From NCBI RefSeq assembly GCF_000750955.1, contig NZ_CCEJ010000009.1:163936-227935 (forward strand): 64,000 bases of DNA, written 5' to 3'. Positions 54,535-64,000 of this stretch are shown piece after piece (position 1 is the first letter of the stretch; every line of letters starts with the position of its first letter). Position numbers and translations under genes: made by a program. The notes under the pieces were generated by a model. That model was not told the origin of the DNA, searched no databases, and saw only the letters and a program-made list of their open reading frames with translations. The DNA is from Criblamydia sequanensis CRIB-18 (GTDB lineage Bacteria; Chlamydiota; Chlamydiia; Chlamydiales; Criblamydiaceae).

Positions 54535-56625
54535 ATGTCAAGACCCCCTAATGAGCATTTAGAAAAAGTGCGTAATATCGGTATCATGGCTCACATTGAT
54601 GCCGGAAAGACAACAACTACAGAGCGTATCTTATTCTATAGCGGCCGATCACATAAAATCGGTGAAGTCCATGAAGGCGCTGCCACAATGGACTGGATGG
54701 TTCAAGAGCAAGAGCGCGGTATTACTATCACCTCAGCTGCTACAACTGTATTCTGGCATGACTGTAAAATTAACATTATCGATACTCCGGGCCACGTTGA
54801 CTTCACAATCGAAGTTGAAAGATCCTTAAGAGTCCTTGATGGTGCTGTCGCTGTGTTTGACGCCGTATCCGGTGTTGAGCCTCAGTCTGAAACCGTATGG
54901 AGACAAGCTGACAAATACGGCGTGCCGCGCATTGCATTTGTTAATAAAATGGATAGAACAGGCTCAGACTTCTTTGCAGCCGTCCAATCCATGAAAGACA
55001 AACTTCATGCCAACGCCATCCCTGTCCACATTCCAATCGGCGCCGAAGGCGGCTTTAGAGGAATGGTCGACCTTATCAAAATGAAAGCGATTCTTTTTGA
55101 TGACGAAACAAAGGGTGCTAAATACGTTGAAGATGAGATTCCGGAAGATCTTTTAGAAATCTCAAAAATCAAAAGACAAGAGCTTTTAGACGAGCTTGCC
55201 ACAATTGATGAAGACAATGAAGAATTCATGATGAAAGTTCTTGATGATCAAGACTCTCTCACACAAGATGAAATTCATGCCGTCATTAGAAAAGGCGTTT
55301 GCTCCGGAAAAATGAATCCTGTTCTTTGCGGTTCAGCCTTTAAAAACAAGGGCGTTCAGCAAATATTGGATGCTGTTATTCACTGGATGCCTTCCCCTCT
55401 CGACAGAAGAGCGGTTAATGGAATCGATCTAAAAACAGATCAGCCGATTGTCATCAAGCCTGCCGACGATCAGCCTTTCTCAGCTCTTGCTTTTAAAGTC
55501 ATGACAGACCCTTATGTCGGAAGATTGACTTTTATTAGAATCTACTCAGGTACGCTTCTAAAAGGAATGACGCTTTTGAATTCTACAAAAGATTCTAAAG
55601 AGCGTATTTCACGTTTGATCGAGATGCACGCCAACCAAAGAAAAGAGCGGGATGAGTTCTTTACAGGCGATATTGCAGCTTGTATCGGCTTAAAAGCCAC
55701 AACAACCGGAGACACTCTTTGCGATCCGGATTACCCTGTTCTTCTTGAAAAAATGGAGTTCCCTGAGCCTGTTATTTCCATGGCTATCGAACCTAAATCT
55801 AAAGCCGATCGTGAAAAACTCTCAAAGGCTCTTTCAGCCCTAGCTGAAGAAGACCCCACCTTCCGCGTTTCTTCAAACGAAGAAACAGGACAGACCATCA
55901 TCTCCGGTATGGGCGAGCTTCACCTTGAGATTATCCATGACCGTATGAAAAGGGAATTTAGCGTAGAAGCAAACGTTGGAAAACCACAAGTAGCCTATAA
56001 AGAAACCATCACAAAACCGGGTGCGATTCAGACGAAATACGTCAAGCAAACAGGGGGACGCGGTCAATACGCCCACGTCGAACTTGAGATCGAACCGAAT
56101 GAAAAAGGCAAAGGAAACGAAGTCCGCAATAAAGTTGTGGGCGGAGCGATTCCTCGGGAATACATCCCGGCTGTCATTAAAGGTATTGAGGAAGGTCTAT
56201 CAACAGGCGTTCTTGCAGGTTACGGCCTTGTCGATGTCGTTGTAAATATCGTTTATGGATCCTACCACGAAGTAGACTCTAACGAAATGGCCTTTAAGAT
56301 CTGCGGATCGATGGCTCTTAAGGATGCGGCTAAGAAATGCGGCCCTATAATCCTTGAACCAATCATGAAAGTGGATGTAACAACACCTGAATCGGCAATG
56401 GGTGATGTTATCGGAGACTTAAACCGCAGGCGCGGCCAAATTATCGGTCAGGAAAATGTGAAGGGCGCAGTTATTGTGCACGCAGAAGTTCCTTTAAGCG
56501 AAATGTTCGGGTACTCTACACAACTTCGTTCTTTATCATCAGGAAGAGCGTCTTATGTAATGGAGCCTAGCCACTTCTCGCCGCTCCCGAATAAATTACA
56601 AGAAGAAATCATTAAGAAAGGTTAA
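54535..56625 (+). CDS. fusA: Elongation factor G
   Basis: 696-residue translocation GTPase. G1 is [13 protein letters not shown], the switch [11 protein letters not shown]4 NKMD. The C-terminal domains end in [16 protein letters not shown]. Starts 22 bp after rpsG and runs into rpsJ with a six-base gap. Confidence 0.98.
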   Translation: MSRPPNEHLEKVRNIGIMAHIDAGKTTTTERILFYSGRSHKIGEVHEGAATMDWMVQEQERGITITSAATTVFWHDCKINIIDTPGHVDFTIEVERSLRVLDGAVAVFDAVSGVEPQSETVWRQADKYGVPRIAFVNKMDRTGSDFFAAVQSMKDKLHANAIPVHIPIGAEGGFRGMVDLIKMKAILFDDETKGAKYVEDEIPEDLLEISKIKRQELLDELATIDEDNEEFMMKVLDDQDSLTQDEIHAVIRKGVCSGKMNPVLCGSAFKNKGVQQILDAVIHWMPSPLDRRAVNGIDLKTDQPIVIKPADDQPFSALAFKVMTDPYVGRLTFIRIYSGTLLKGMTLLNSTKDSKERISRLIEMHANQRKERDEFFTGDIAACIGLKATTTGDTLCDPDYPVLLEKMEFPEPVISMAIEPKSKADREKLSKALSALAEEDPTFRVSSNEETGQTIISGMGELHLEIIHDRMKREFSVEANVGKPQVAYKETITKPGAIQTKYVKQTGGRGQYAHVELEIEPNEKGKGNEVRNKVVGGAIPREYIPAVIKGIEEGLSTGVLAGYGLVDVVVNIVYGSYHEVDSNEMAFKICGSMALKDAAKKCGPIILEPIMKVDVTTPESAMGDVIGDLNRRRGQIIGQENVKGAVIVHAEVPLSEMFGYSTQLRSLSSGRASYVMEPSHFSPLPNKLQEEIIKKG

Positions 56626-56631
56626 TCCCTC

Positions 56632-56973
56632 ATGGCAAAACAAGATAAAAGTACAACAAAACAACAAGCTAGGCAAAAGATCCGTATCCGCCTCAAAGGA
56701 TATGATCAACGCCTTCTTGACCGTTCTACAGAAGACATCGTGGAAACGGCAAAGCGTACCGGAGCTGCAGTTGCCGGCCCAATTCCTTTGCCAACACGTA
56801 AAGAGATTTTTACTGTTCTTAGATCCCCTCACGTTGATAAAAAATCACGTGACCAGTATGAAATCCGTACTCATAAGCGTTTAATTGATATTTTAAACCC
56901 AACCGGAAAAACAATCGATGCGTTAAAAACATTGACTTTGCCGGCAGGTGTCGATATCAAAATTAAAGCTTAA
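56632..56973 (+). CDS. rpsJ: Ribosomal protein uS10
   Basis: 113 residues, with about ten extra N-terminal residues ([15 protein letters not shown]) compared with E. coli, then [40 protein letters not shown] and the terminal [10 protein letters not shown]. Last gene of the str operon, where chlamydiae also place it. Confidence 0.97.
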   Translation: MAKQDKSTTKQQARQKIRIRLKGYDQRLLDRSTEDIVETAKRTGAAVAGPIPLPTRKEIFTVLRSPHVDKKSRDQYEIRTHKRLIDILNPTGKTIDALKTLTLPAGVDIKIKA

Positions 56974-57001
56974 TTCTAAAAGAACATTAAGATAAGCTTT
57001 C

Positions 57002-57036
57002 AAGTCCTGGATGGCTTCCATTCAGGACTTTTTTTA
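57002..57036 (+). terminator. Intrinsic terminator of the str operon
   Basis: AAGTCCTG (57002-57009) and CAGGACTT (57023-57030) pair across a 13-base loop and are followed by TTTTTT. It overlaps the end of the convergent deaminase-like gene. Confidence 0.85.
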
Positions 57037-58101
57037 TTCCGCCTTCAACGTATATTTAAAGCTGTCTTGTGCAAGCTCAATAATTCTTTCTATCGGCCAA
57101 TTTAATTTCTCATAAAGAAGCGAATATTCCCTTGATAAAGGTGATCTAAAAATTAAGGGGTCATCTGTTGCAATGACAATTGGGTGCCCTTGCAGGCCCC
57201 AAAAAAGCCAAGGATGCTCTTCAAGCTTTTCAATCATCTGAACGCATAAGCTGCTGCTTAAACAAATTTCAACAGGAATCTTCTTCTCTAGGATCACTTG
57301 CTTGGCATCTTCACTTAAATGAACCCCATGGCCAATTCTATCCGGGTTTAAAGCCTGCAAAATAACCATTTGATCGGTCTCAAGCGGCGACTCGCCCATG
57401 TGGACAAGAAGACCTAAACCTTTTGCTTTGGCAAAAGATAATACGGGTAAGATCTCTCTTATGTCCCCCTCTTCTGAATAACCCGAGACATCAATCCCGA
57501 TAACACCCCTTTCCTTATATTTTAAAGCTAGAGAAACTGTTCTTTTAGCTATTTCTAAACTAGAATTTCTTTGCAAACTTAAAGCCACATAGGCTTTAAA
57601 GCCCGGGGATTTAGCATTCTCGATACCTTCTAAAACAGCCTTAAGGTAATTTTCAAAACCTAAGCCTAAATCTTTTAATCCGGTTCTTATTTCAACATAG
57701 GAGACCCCATCTTCTTTTAAAGCTTCGCATAGCCAATAAGTCCCTTCCCTCACCCTATCTTCTGTGCAAACGATTTGAGAGACGATCTTAAACATTTGAA
57801 AAGCTTCCTTATAGGAAACTGTTTCCGAGGCTTTTTTTAAGTTCTCATTGAGGATTCTCCTTTCTTCATCTGAGGCTACTTTAATCAAATAGTCTAAAGG
57901 AAAAGAGCCTCCTAAATGCAAATGCAGTTCTGCTTTAGGAAGCGTTTTAAAAAATGAAGGGTCAGGATTTTCTAAAGGGAAAAGAGTAGAAGCAAAAGCA
58001 AGAAAAAGATAAAGGAAGCCTTTCAGATAATTCTCAACTCTTAAGCCAGATGCGCCCTTTGATAATTGTCCTAAAAAAGTCTTCAGAACTGTATTCCGCA
58101 T
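57034..58101 (-). CDS. Adenosine deaminase-family protein with N-terminal hydrophobic leader
   Basis: Metal-dependent amidohydrolase. The family signature is there: AELHLHLGGSF (H-x-H), VSGYSEEGD region, HMGES in place of HAGE, RIGHGVHL and ATDDPLIF in place of NTDDP. The usual C-P-x-S-N segment is CLSSSL. I took the ATG at 58101 (355 residues); starts farther up overlap the neighbouring gene by too much, and a start nearer the LYLFLAFASTLFPLEN leader is possible. That leader could be a signal peptide, which would be unusual for an adenosine deaminase. Substrate may not be adenosine. Confidence 0.75.
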   Translation of the reverse strand: MRNTVLKTFLGQLSKGASGLRVENYLKGFLYLFLAFASTLFPLENPDPSFFKTLPKAELHLHLGGSFPLDYLIKVASDEERRILNENLKKASETVSYKEAFQMFKIVSQIVCTEDRVREGTYWLCEALKEDGVSYVEIRTGLKDLGLGFENYLKAVLEGIENAKSPGFKAYVALSLQRNSSLEIAKRTVSLALKYKERGVIGIDVSGYSEEGDIREILPVLSFAKAKGLGLLVHMGESPLETDQMVILQALNPDRIGHGVHLSEDAKQVILEKKIPVEICLSSSLCVQMIEKLEEHPWLFWGLQGHPIVIATDDPLIFRSPLSREYSLLYEKLNWPIERIIELAQDSFKYTLKAE

Positions 58102-58477
58102 GAAGCGCATACTCATCTTTTGATTTAGCATGATAAACCTCAAAGCCATGAAAAAGCTCCCCTTGGAACTCCCATGCAATTTTATCGGTTTCATAGACCC
58201 CCTTCCCCGGAACAATGCCTATCGATTCGTTCGAAATTTCTATATTGAAACGGCCTTCTTTAATGTTTGAGACTACAAATTCATTTTCAACATGATCCTC
58301 GACGCCATCCATCTCAACTATCTGGCGAATTGTAATGCGTCCTTCAACCATCGGATCAATCATCCATTTTGAATAATAGCGGATTTCTTCAGGTGAAGTG
58401 CTAAAGGAAATTTTCCCTTCTCCGAGCCACGTAGAAGGTTGAAAAATAAAATTAGGGTGCTTTAGAGACTCTGACAT
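58034..58477 (-). CDS. Conserved hypothetical protein, beta-rich
   Basis: 147 residues, beta-strand rich with the pattern of a small lipocalin-like barrel (WLGEGKISFSTSPEEI, GRITIRQIVEMDG, IKGRIWL). No signal peptide and no family recognised. Its start overlaps the rodA stop in TAATG, so it is co-translated with rodA. In its 3' region it overlaps the deaminase-like gene. Confidence 0.6.
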   Translation of the reverse strand: MSESLKHPNFIFQPSTWLGEGKISFSTSPEEIRYYSKWMIDPMVEGRITIRQIVEMDGVEDHVENEFVVSNIKEGRFNIEISNESIGIVPGKGVYETDKIAWEFQGELFHGFEVYHAKSKDEYALHAEYSSEDFFRTIIKGRIWLKS

Positions 58478-59616
58478 TAGAACATAAACCTTCTGCTATA
58501 GATGCTTTGCAAAATTCCAAGCGCTGCCATGGTTGAAAGAGTAGAGGAGCCGCCGTAGGTGACAAGCACCAAGGGAACCCCTGTGATTGGCAAAAGTCCG
58601 CTCATCATGCCGATATTGACTAAAATATGCATCGCTAGATAAATAGTGATGCCGCAAGCAAGAAGCCTTCCAAAATGGTCTTTAGCAAGCGCTGCAACTT
58701 GAAATCCGGTGTAGATTAAACCATAGTAAAGAATTAGAAGAAAGACCAAACCCAAAAAGCCGAACTCTTCGCCAAAAGCCGGGAAAACAGAGTCCGTATA
58801 GGCCTCGGGAAGCCATCCGCCGCCGGTAAAAAAGCTTTTACGAAAGCCAGACCCTGTGAGCCCACCAAGAGCAATAGCGGTTGAAGCCGCTTTCTGATGG
58901 TGCGTATGAGGATCTAACCGATCGAACTGGTATTCTTTTAAAAATTTAGTGGCATAGGGACGTAAAGTTTCATGAGGAACAATTTCTAGAAAAACTAGAG
59001 CTACAACCATGATTGCAAAAGCAGCTATAAATAAGAGAGAGCGCGTAAAAAGCGGATGAACATCCCCAATATAAAACATCACTAGCGTGATGGGAAATAA
59101 AACAAGCGCCGTACCAAGATCCGGCTGCTTTAAAATAAGAATAAAAGGTATAGCCACCGTAATGCCGGCAATTAAAGCCGTTGACACAAGCTTTGCTTTT
59201 TGACGGCGCCTTTCCAAAAGCCAGCTCAAGGAAATAACCACAATTAACTTTGCAAGCTCTGAGGGCTGCAAACTAAATCCTAAATAGGGAATGCGATACC
59301 ATCTATGTACGCTTTGAATCGTGCTTGTAAAAAAAAGACCAAGAAGGGAAAGGATCATTAAAAGATATAGTATCCAAGTCCATTCCCTAAGCTTATTGTA
59401 GTCAAAACTTGCCGCCCCCATAAAGATAAAGGAGCCGATCGTAAACCACTTAATTTGCGTCAGGACAGTCGGGGTAAAGAATGTGCCTTCTATAGACCCA
59501 TCAGGCAAGTGCGTAGCCGTATTTGAAGAAATGACAAGCAAGCTTATTACCATAAGCGCGAGAGCTATGGCAATTACTCGAAAATCCATTCGGCTTAAAG
59601 TTTGAAAATCCCACAT
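58477..59616 (-). CDS. rodA: Rod-shape/division SEDS protein RodA
   Basis: 379-residue SEDS peptidoglycan polymerase with about ten helices. Family stretches are GFSLQPSELAKLIVVISLSW, KQPDLGTALVLFPI, a DRLDPH loop and GSSTLSTMAALGILQSI at the end, closest to RodA. Chlamydiae lack FtsZ and divide with MreB and RodA-type proteins, so this is probably the division polymerase together with a class B PBP elsewhere. Confidence 0.93.
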   Translation of the reverse strand: MWDFQTLSRMDFRVIAIALALMVISLLVISSNTATHLPDGSIEGTFFTPTVLTQIKWFTIGSFIFMGAASFDYNKLREWTWILYLLMILSLLGLFFTSTIQSVHRWYRIPYLGFSLQPSELAKLIVVISLSWLLERRRQKAKLVSTALIAGITVAIPFILILKQPDLGTALVLFPITLVMFYIGDVHPLFTRSLLFIAAFAIMVVALVFLEIVPHETLRPYATKFLKEYQFDRLDPHTHHQKAASTAIALGGLTGSGFRKSFFTGGGWLPEAYTDSVFPAFGEEFGFLGLVFLLILYYGLIYTGFQVAALAKDHFGRLLACGITIYLAMHILVNIGMMSGLLPITGVPLVLVTYGGSSTLSTMAALGILQSIYSRRFMF

Positions 59617-59961
59617 GATGATCTAACAGGCAATTTTTTAACAAAATCCTAGCATTGCCACCCATTTTGTATCCTTCTAAATTTGCAAAGACATAGAGAA
59701 AATTAGCTCTCGAATTGGAGAATAGAAATTAGAAACCTCTAGACAACTTTCCTTTTTAAGATTTTAGCGGAGACAAAGTTTAATTTTTGAAATACGCTTA
59801 AAGGAATTAGTAAAAAATCCATTTAACAAGTCTATAATTTATAAAAATTATCTTAAAAGACCATAATTATTTAATTAAAATTTACTTTTAATAAACGAAT
59901 TAATATAAAATTAACAATTTCGTAATATATTCATGTTTAATTTTTATAAAAGGAATAATTT
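59617..59961. other. 345-bp AT-rich region between rodA and the F-box/WD40 array
   Basis: Divergent intergenic region that must carry promoters for rodA (left) and the first F-box/WD40 gene (right). Very AT-rich from 59817 on. AAAAGGAA (59949-59956) is a plausible ribosome-binding site before the ATG at 59962. No gene remnant seen. Confidence 0.45.
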
Positions 59962-61164
59962 ATGAATACTGATGGAAACCTTACGGCATTCCCTAATACC
60001 CCTTCCTTTCACCCTCGGTTTTTAGAAAGAAAGGAGACAGATATTCATGCTATTCCTTATGAAGTAATGCTGCAAATTTTTGAAAAACTTGATCTTAAAT
60101 CCATTTTTAGAGCCGCCCCTACTTGCAAACTATGGACAACCCTAAGTAAAGACATTTCATTATTAAGACATTTATTTCATAAATATTTGCCCGACACGGC
60201 TAAGGCTTCTCCTAAAACTAATCTTGATGAAAATTTCTTCCTCCAACACTTAATTGGTGACGCACGTATAAGATCAAAATCCTTTGAAATCAAACCAATT
60301 CTCACGGAAATCAAGACAGATGGCTTTATATCTTGCCTTAAGCTTATAAATGGAAAACTCTTTGTCGGAACAACTTCCTCAATTGATATTTGGGATACTA
60401 AGACAGAGCATAAAGTTAAAAGCTTTAAAGGAGATTTTTCTATGATATCGGCTATAGAGGTAGCGGATGGAAAACTCTTTAGCCCCTTTTCAGATAAAAC
60501 CATTCATATAAAAGATATTGAGAGCGGGGAAACCCTAAAGGTACTAGCAGGTCATACCAATTTGATCACCAAAATTTATGTTTCTAACGGAAAAATCATC
60601 AGTAAGGGTCTTTGCGAGAACCTTAGAATTTGGGATGCGTTAACGGGTGATCTGATTAGAGTCATTGATTCTAAAATTTCAGATTTTTGGAGTGATGACG
60701 GAAAAATCTTTGCCCTATACTACGCTTCAGATGAGGGGATCATTCATCTATGGAATATTGAAACAGGTGAGCTTAAAAGCTTCGAGGGTCATAGGGATTT
60801 AACCTTTTTGACGGCAGCTAACGGAAAACTCTTTAGCGCTTTAGAAGACATGTCGATTTGTATCTGGGATGCTGAATCCGGAAAACAACTAAGAACTTTT
60901 AAAGAGCATACTGATCGGATTATCAATCTTGAGATCGTAGACAATAAACTAATAAGCTACGCATACGACTGCAAGATTTGTATTTGGGATATCGAGACAG
61001 GGACCCTGCTTAGAAAACTCGACACATCGAACTTATCTGAAGATAAAAAACCCTTAGGAATCTCTTCTGTCCAAATAGAAGGCGGAAAAATTTTTGCAGC
61101 GGCTCATAATAAAACCATTCAAATTTGGAATTTTAACCAAAACGCAAAAAATCCAATTAAATAG
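59962..61164 (+). CDS. F-box/WD40 protein, putative host SCF-mimicking effector, copy 1
   Basis: 400 residues. An F-box at about 29-71 (IHAIPYEVMLQIFEKLDLKS, then CKLWTTLSKD) is followed by a linker and about seven WD40-like repeats from about residue 115: each has a (N/D)GK-(L/I)-F/I strand and a (I/R)-WD strand (LRIWDALTGD, ICIWDAESGK, ICIWDIETGT, IQIWNF). F-box plus WD40 is the layout of the eukaryotic substrate receptors of SCF ubiquitin ligases. There is no Sec signal, as expected for a type III effector. Host role is inferred. Confidence 0.85.
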   Translation: MNTDGNLTAFPNTPSFHPRFLERKETDIHAIPYEVMLQIFEKLDLKSIFRAAPTCKLWTTLSKDISLLRHLFHKYLPDTAKASPKTNLDENFFLQHLIGDARIRSKSFEIKPILTEIKTDGFISCLKLINGKLFVGTTSSIDIWDTKTEHKVKSFKGDFSMISAIEVADGKLFSPFSDKTIHIKDIESGETLKVLAGHTNLITKIYVSNGKIISKGLCENLRIWDALTGDLIRVIDSKISDFWSDDGKIFALYYASDEGIIHLWNIETGELKSFEGHRDLTFLTAANGKLFSALEDMSICIWDAESGKQLRTFKEHTDRIINLEIVDNKLISYAYDCKICIWDIETGTLLRKLDTSNLSEDKKPLGISSVQIEGGKIFAAAHNKTIQIWNFNQNAKNPIK

Positions 61165-61338
61165 CTCTAATTCTTTCCTGTTTAAATCTCTCTTGCAGGG
61201 TCTTTAGTTTGGAGGGAGTGGACCTCTCGAAGGAAGACTCCATTTTTGATCGGCTATTGCCTCCTTTAATTAACAAAACGATATAAAATTAGTTAATTCT
61301 AAGATATATTATCCCCTTGTTTTTTTTAAGGAATAGTT

Positions 61339-62661
61339 ATGAATAGAGTTGGCTCAAAGCCCTCAATTATTGAGGGTCTTAATGAAAGTGAAGAAACAAC
61401 AGGTCCCGGCATTCATTCTTTGCCTGCTGAATTGATAATAGAGATTTTTTCAAACCTAGACTTCAAATCCCTTAACATGGCAGCTCTCACTTGTAAACTT
61501 TTAAAAGACCTATGCAAAGATAGTGCCCTAATAAAAAATCTATTTTTTAAATCGCTTCCTGAAACAGCTAAAACTCTTTACAGAACCACTATTGACGATA
61601 CTTTCTTATGGCAAAGCTTGATGGCCGATGCCCATATGAGATCAACTTCCGGGAAAATTGAACCTACTCTTACAAAAATTAAACCTACCAGTACGAGATG
61701 TCTTAAATTAATAAACGGAAAAATCTTTGCCGCGGCAATAACCGGAGCCATTGAAGTTTTTGATGGTACGACAGGAAAAGAGATTAAAAGACTCGAAGGA
61801 CATACCCTCGAGCCAAGAGATTTTAAAATGTTTGATGGAAAACTCATTAGCGCCTCTTCGGACAACACCATTCGCATATGGGACTTAGAAAAAGGAGAGA
61901 CAGTTAGGGTATTAGGGGGTCATGCAGGTTCTGTCATAAAACTTGAGGTCTATAAGGGAACACTTATTAGCACCTCTTATGACAAGACCCTAAGGCTTTG
62001 GGATATTAACTCAGGGAAAGAGCTGAAAGTCTTAGCACCCCCAAACTATCTTCATGGCTTTTGTCTTTCTGACGGAAAAATCTTTAGTGTCGCAGGAGAT
62101 TACTTTTATATTTGGGATGCAGCTAACGGAAATGAGATTAAAGTTATAGAATACCCTCATCCCGTAAAAAATTTTATAGCGGCAAACCGAAAACTTTTCA
62201 TCGCTTCAAAAAAAGGAGTTATTCATGTGTTGGATATTGAAACAAATGAGCTTAAAAAGCTTGAAGGTCATACAAAATTCGTAACCACTATGGTTGAATC
62301 TAACGGAAAACTCTTTAGCGGTTCAGAGGATCGCACAATACGAATATGGGACGTCGATTCAGGAAGAGAACTTTGGACTCTGAGAGGGCATAGCGATCAA
62401 ATCACGCATATTAAGGTTTTAGACAAAAACCTAATCAGCTACTCTCTGCCTCTAATCCCTCGACGCTTTGATGATCAAACCATTCGGCTTTGGGACATTG
62501 ACACAGGAAGGGAACTTAGAAAATTTGATACATCGAATGACTTTAATCCTGTGCTGTCTTTATGCAGTCTCCAGCTGTCTGTTGGTAAAATCATCGCTTG
62601 GTCTAGCAAAACTATTTTGATTTTCGATTTTAGTCAAAAACCTCAAAACCCCATAATATAA
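61339..62661 (+). CDS. F-box/WD40 protein, putative host SCF-mimicking effector, copy 2
   Basis: 440 residues. F-box at about 26-68 (HSLPAELIIEIFSNLDFKSL, CKLLKDLCKD), then by my count eight WD40-like blades, ending with the strand FDF. The clearest are IRIWDLEKGE, LRLWDINSGK, IRIWDVDSGR and IRLWDIDTGR, each after an LEGH/LGGH-type GH pair. Eight blades is the number in Fbw7/Cdc4. It resembles copy 3 closely, including at the DNA level near the start. Host targeting inferred from architecture. Confidence 0.85.
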   Translation: MNRVGSKPSIIEGLNESEETTGPGIHSLPAELIIEIFSNLDFKSLNMAALTCKLLKDLCKDSALIKNLFFKSLPETAKTLYRTTIDDTFLWQSLMADAHMRSTSGKIEPTLTKIKPTSTRCLKLINGKIFAAAITGAIEVFDGTTGKEIKRLEGHTLEPRDFKMFDGKLISASSDNTIRIWDLEKGETVRVLGGHAGSVIKLEVYKGTLISTSYDKTLRLWDINSGKELKVLAPPNYLHGFCLSDGKIFSVAGDYFYIWDAANGNEIKVIEYPHPVKNFIAANRKLFIASKKGVIHVLDIETNELKKLEGHTKFVTTMVESNGKLFSGSEDRTIRIWDVDSGRELWTLRGHSDQITHIKVLDKNLISYSLPLIPRRFDDQTIRLWDIDTGRELRKFDTSNDFNPVLSLCSLQLSVGKIIAWSSKTILIFDFSQKPQNPII

Positions 62662-62688
62662 TCCACTTGAAACCTAGGAACAACCGTT

Positions 62689-64000
62689 ATGGATCATAGA
62701 GTTGACTTAAAGCGCTCAATTATTGTGAGTCTTAATGAAAGTGAAGAAACAACAGATCCAGGCATTCATTCCTTACCCGCTGAATTAATGATAGAAATTT
62801 TTTCAAACCTAGACTTCAAATCTCTTAACATGGCAGCTCTCGCTTGCAAACACTGGAATGCCCTAAGCAAGGATAGCGCCTTATTAAGAACTGTATTTTT
62901 TAAATCATTTCCTGAATCCTCTAAAACCCTTTCCCGAAGCAATCTTGATGATAATTTCTTATGGCAACGATTACTTGCTGATGCCCGTATGAGATCGCAA
63001 TCAGGAAAGATCGAACCGAGCTTTATAAAAATAAAGCCGGCAGCTATTTTAACATGCCTTAAGCTAATAGACGGTAACATTTTTGCAGGCACATTTACCG
63101 GCATTATCTCCATGTTTGATCAGTCCGGAAAGGAATTTAAAAGACTTGACGCACATGATTCCAATGTAACAGATATAATCATCTGTCAAAAAAAACTTTT
63201 TAGTTCCTCAGCAGATAGCACCATTCTCATTTGGGACTTTGAGAAGGAAGAAACCATTAAAGTATTAAGAGGTCATGCTGACAGTGTCACAAAATTGGGT
63301 ATCTTCAATGGAATTCTCATTAGCACCTCTTATGACGAGACCCTAAGGCTTTGGGACATTGAGACAGGAAATGAACTTAAAGTTTTAGCACCTCCAAACT
63401 ATTCTCCTAACTTTTGTCTTTCTGAAGGAAAAATTTTTAGTTTTACCAAAGACCATAAATTATATATTTGGGACGCTAAAACAGGAGATGAAATTAGAGT
63501 CATCGAGTACCACGAGCCTATAGAAAGATTTATTTCATCAAAAGGAAAGCTCCTCATTGCTTTGAAAGGGGGAGTTATTCACATGTTGGATATTGGAACA
63601 AATAAGCTTAAAAAACTGAAAGGCCATACAAAGTCTGTTACGGCCTTGGTAGAGGCTCAAGGAAAGATCTTTAGCGGCTCAGAGGATCAAACTATACGAA
63701 TTTGGGACCTTGAGTCCGGAAGGAAACTTATGACCTTAGAGGGTCATTGTGATCTAATTACACATATTGAAGTTTTAGACAAAAACATCATCAGTTGGTC
63801 AAGGGACCCCCTATCTAGATTCTCGGAAGACCAAACCATTCGACTCTGGGATATTGAGACTGGGAGAGAACTTAGAAAGTTTGATAAGAGATTACCGGAT
63901 TTACTTAATATACAACTAGACGTTGGAAAAATAATCGGCGGAGGCTGTGAAAGCATCCAAATTATAGATTACAATCCAAAACCTCAAAACCCCATAATAT
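62689..64000 (+). CDS. F-box/WD40 protein, copy 3 (stop lies at or just past the window edge)
   Basis: 437 sense codons fit before the window ends; the last base is probably the first of a TAA, because copy 2 ends with the same PQNPII then stop. F-box at about 26-68 (HSLPAELMIEIFSNLDFKSL, CKHWNALSKD), then about eight WD40-like blades (LIWDFEKEE, LRLWDIETGN, IRIWDLESGR, IRLWDIETGR). It starts only 27 bp after copy 2. It is a recent tandem duplicate of copy 2. Confidence 0.85.
   Translation, partial: MDHRVDLKRSIIVSLNESEETTDPGIHSLPAELMIEIFSNLDFKSLNMAALACKHWNALSKDSALLRTVFFKSFPESSKTLSRSNLDDNFLWQRLLADARMRSQSGKIEPSFIKIKPAAILTCLKLIDGNIFAGTFTGIISMFDQSGKEFKRLDAHDSNVTDIIICQKKLFSSSADSTILIWDFEKEETIKVLRGHADSVTKLGIFNGILISTSYDETLRLWDIETGNELKVLAPPNYSPNFCLSEGKIFSFTKDHKLYIWDAKTGDEIRVIEYHEPIERFISSKGKLLIALKGGVIHMLDIGTNKLKKLKGHTKSVTALVEAQGKIFSGSEDQTIRIWDLESGRKLMTLEGHCDLITHIEVLDKNIISWSRDPLSRFSEDQTIRLWDIETGRELRKFDKRLPDLLNIQLDVGKIIGGGCESIQIIDYNPKPQNPII

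Overview
This window is almost certainly a chromosomal segment of an environmental (amoeba-associated) member of the phylum Chlamydiota, order Parachlamydiales. The evidence is a tandem pair of TLC-type nucleotide transporters (ATP/ADP translocases), gene blocks whose order I recall from Chlamydia trachomatis (rplU-rpmA-obg; sppA-polA-coaE-rho; dnaQ / tsaE / DUF2709; ispF facing a CysJ-like reductase; rpsL-rpsG-fusA-rpsJ; a Tsp-type protease), a MurA with the chlamydial Cys-to-Asp active-site change, and many eukaryote-like F-box and WD40 proteins. The sequence is AT-rich. The species cannot be fixed from sequence alone.

Layout. 1-13.5 kb: end of a DedA-like membrane protein, a CDP-alcohol phosphatidyltransferase, two nucleotide transporters, pgk, pdxH, a putative glycosyltransferase, UspA, a ROK sugar kinase, an AGCS amino-acid symporter, a pair of diverged paralogues of unknown function and a PdxS-like protein lacking its catalytic lysines. 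13.5-21.5 kb: dnaQ-like exonuclease, engB, tsaE, DUF2709, leucine dehydrogenase, argS, a membrane-anchored lipase-like hydrolase and an EpmB/KamA radical SAM enzyme. 21.5-25.3 kb: an accessory patch with three copies of an unrecognised protein family (the middle one frameshifted in an A7 tract) around a small membrane protein. 25.3-39.4 kb: murA, a degenerate ispF, CysJ-like reductase, sppA-polA-coaE-rho, two F-box-only paralogues and the rplU-rpmA-obg cluster.

39.8-47 kb: detoxification-type genes (EEP hydrolase; a VOC dioxygenase / serine hydrolase / 2-hydroxyacid dehydrogenase-like operon similar to mhqED), then an apparent decaying genomic island next to tRNA-Phe: GNAT proteins, an RBBP9-like hydrolase, a ruined ClbS/DfsB-like gene, a GNAT-kinase fusion, and an integrase fragment fused to an acetyltransferase fragment. 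47-59.6 kb: Tsp protease, scpA, cold-shock gene with a long leader, scpB broken by a homopolymer, a CPA2 antiporter, the str operon, an adenosine-deaminase-like protein, a conserved hypothetical and rodA.

59.9-64 kb: the most striking region, three tandem genes each encoding an N-terminal F-box and a WD40 propeller, the architecture of eukaryotic SCF ubiquitin-ligase substrate receptors such as Fbw7/Cdc4. The last two are recent duplicates and appear to have eight blades. Together with the two F-box-only genes at 36-37.5 kb they suggest an expanding arsenal that targets the host ubiquitin system. A second theme is enzyme folds with lost catalytic residues (PdxS-like, IspF-like, the 2-hydroxyacid dehydrogenase-like protein, the proofreading site of PolA). 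A third is three reading frames broken by one missing base in homopolymers, which may be RNA-polymerase slippage sites or assembly errors.
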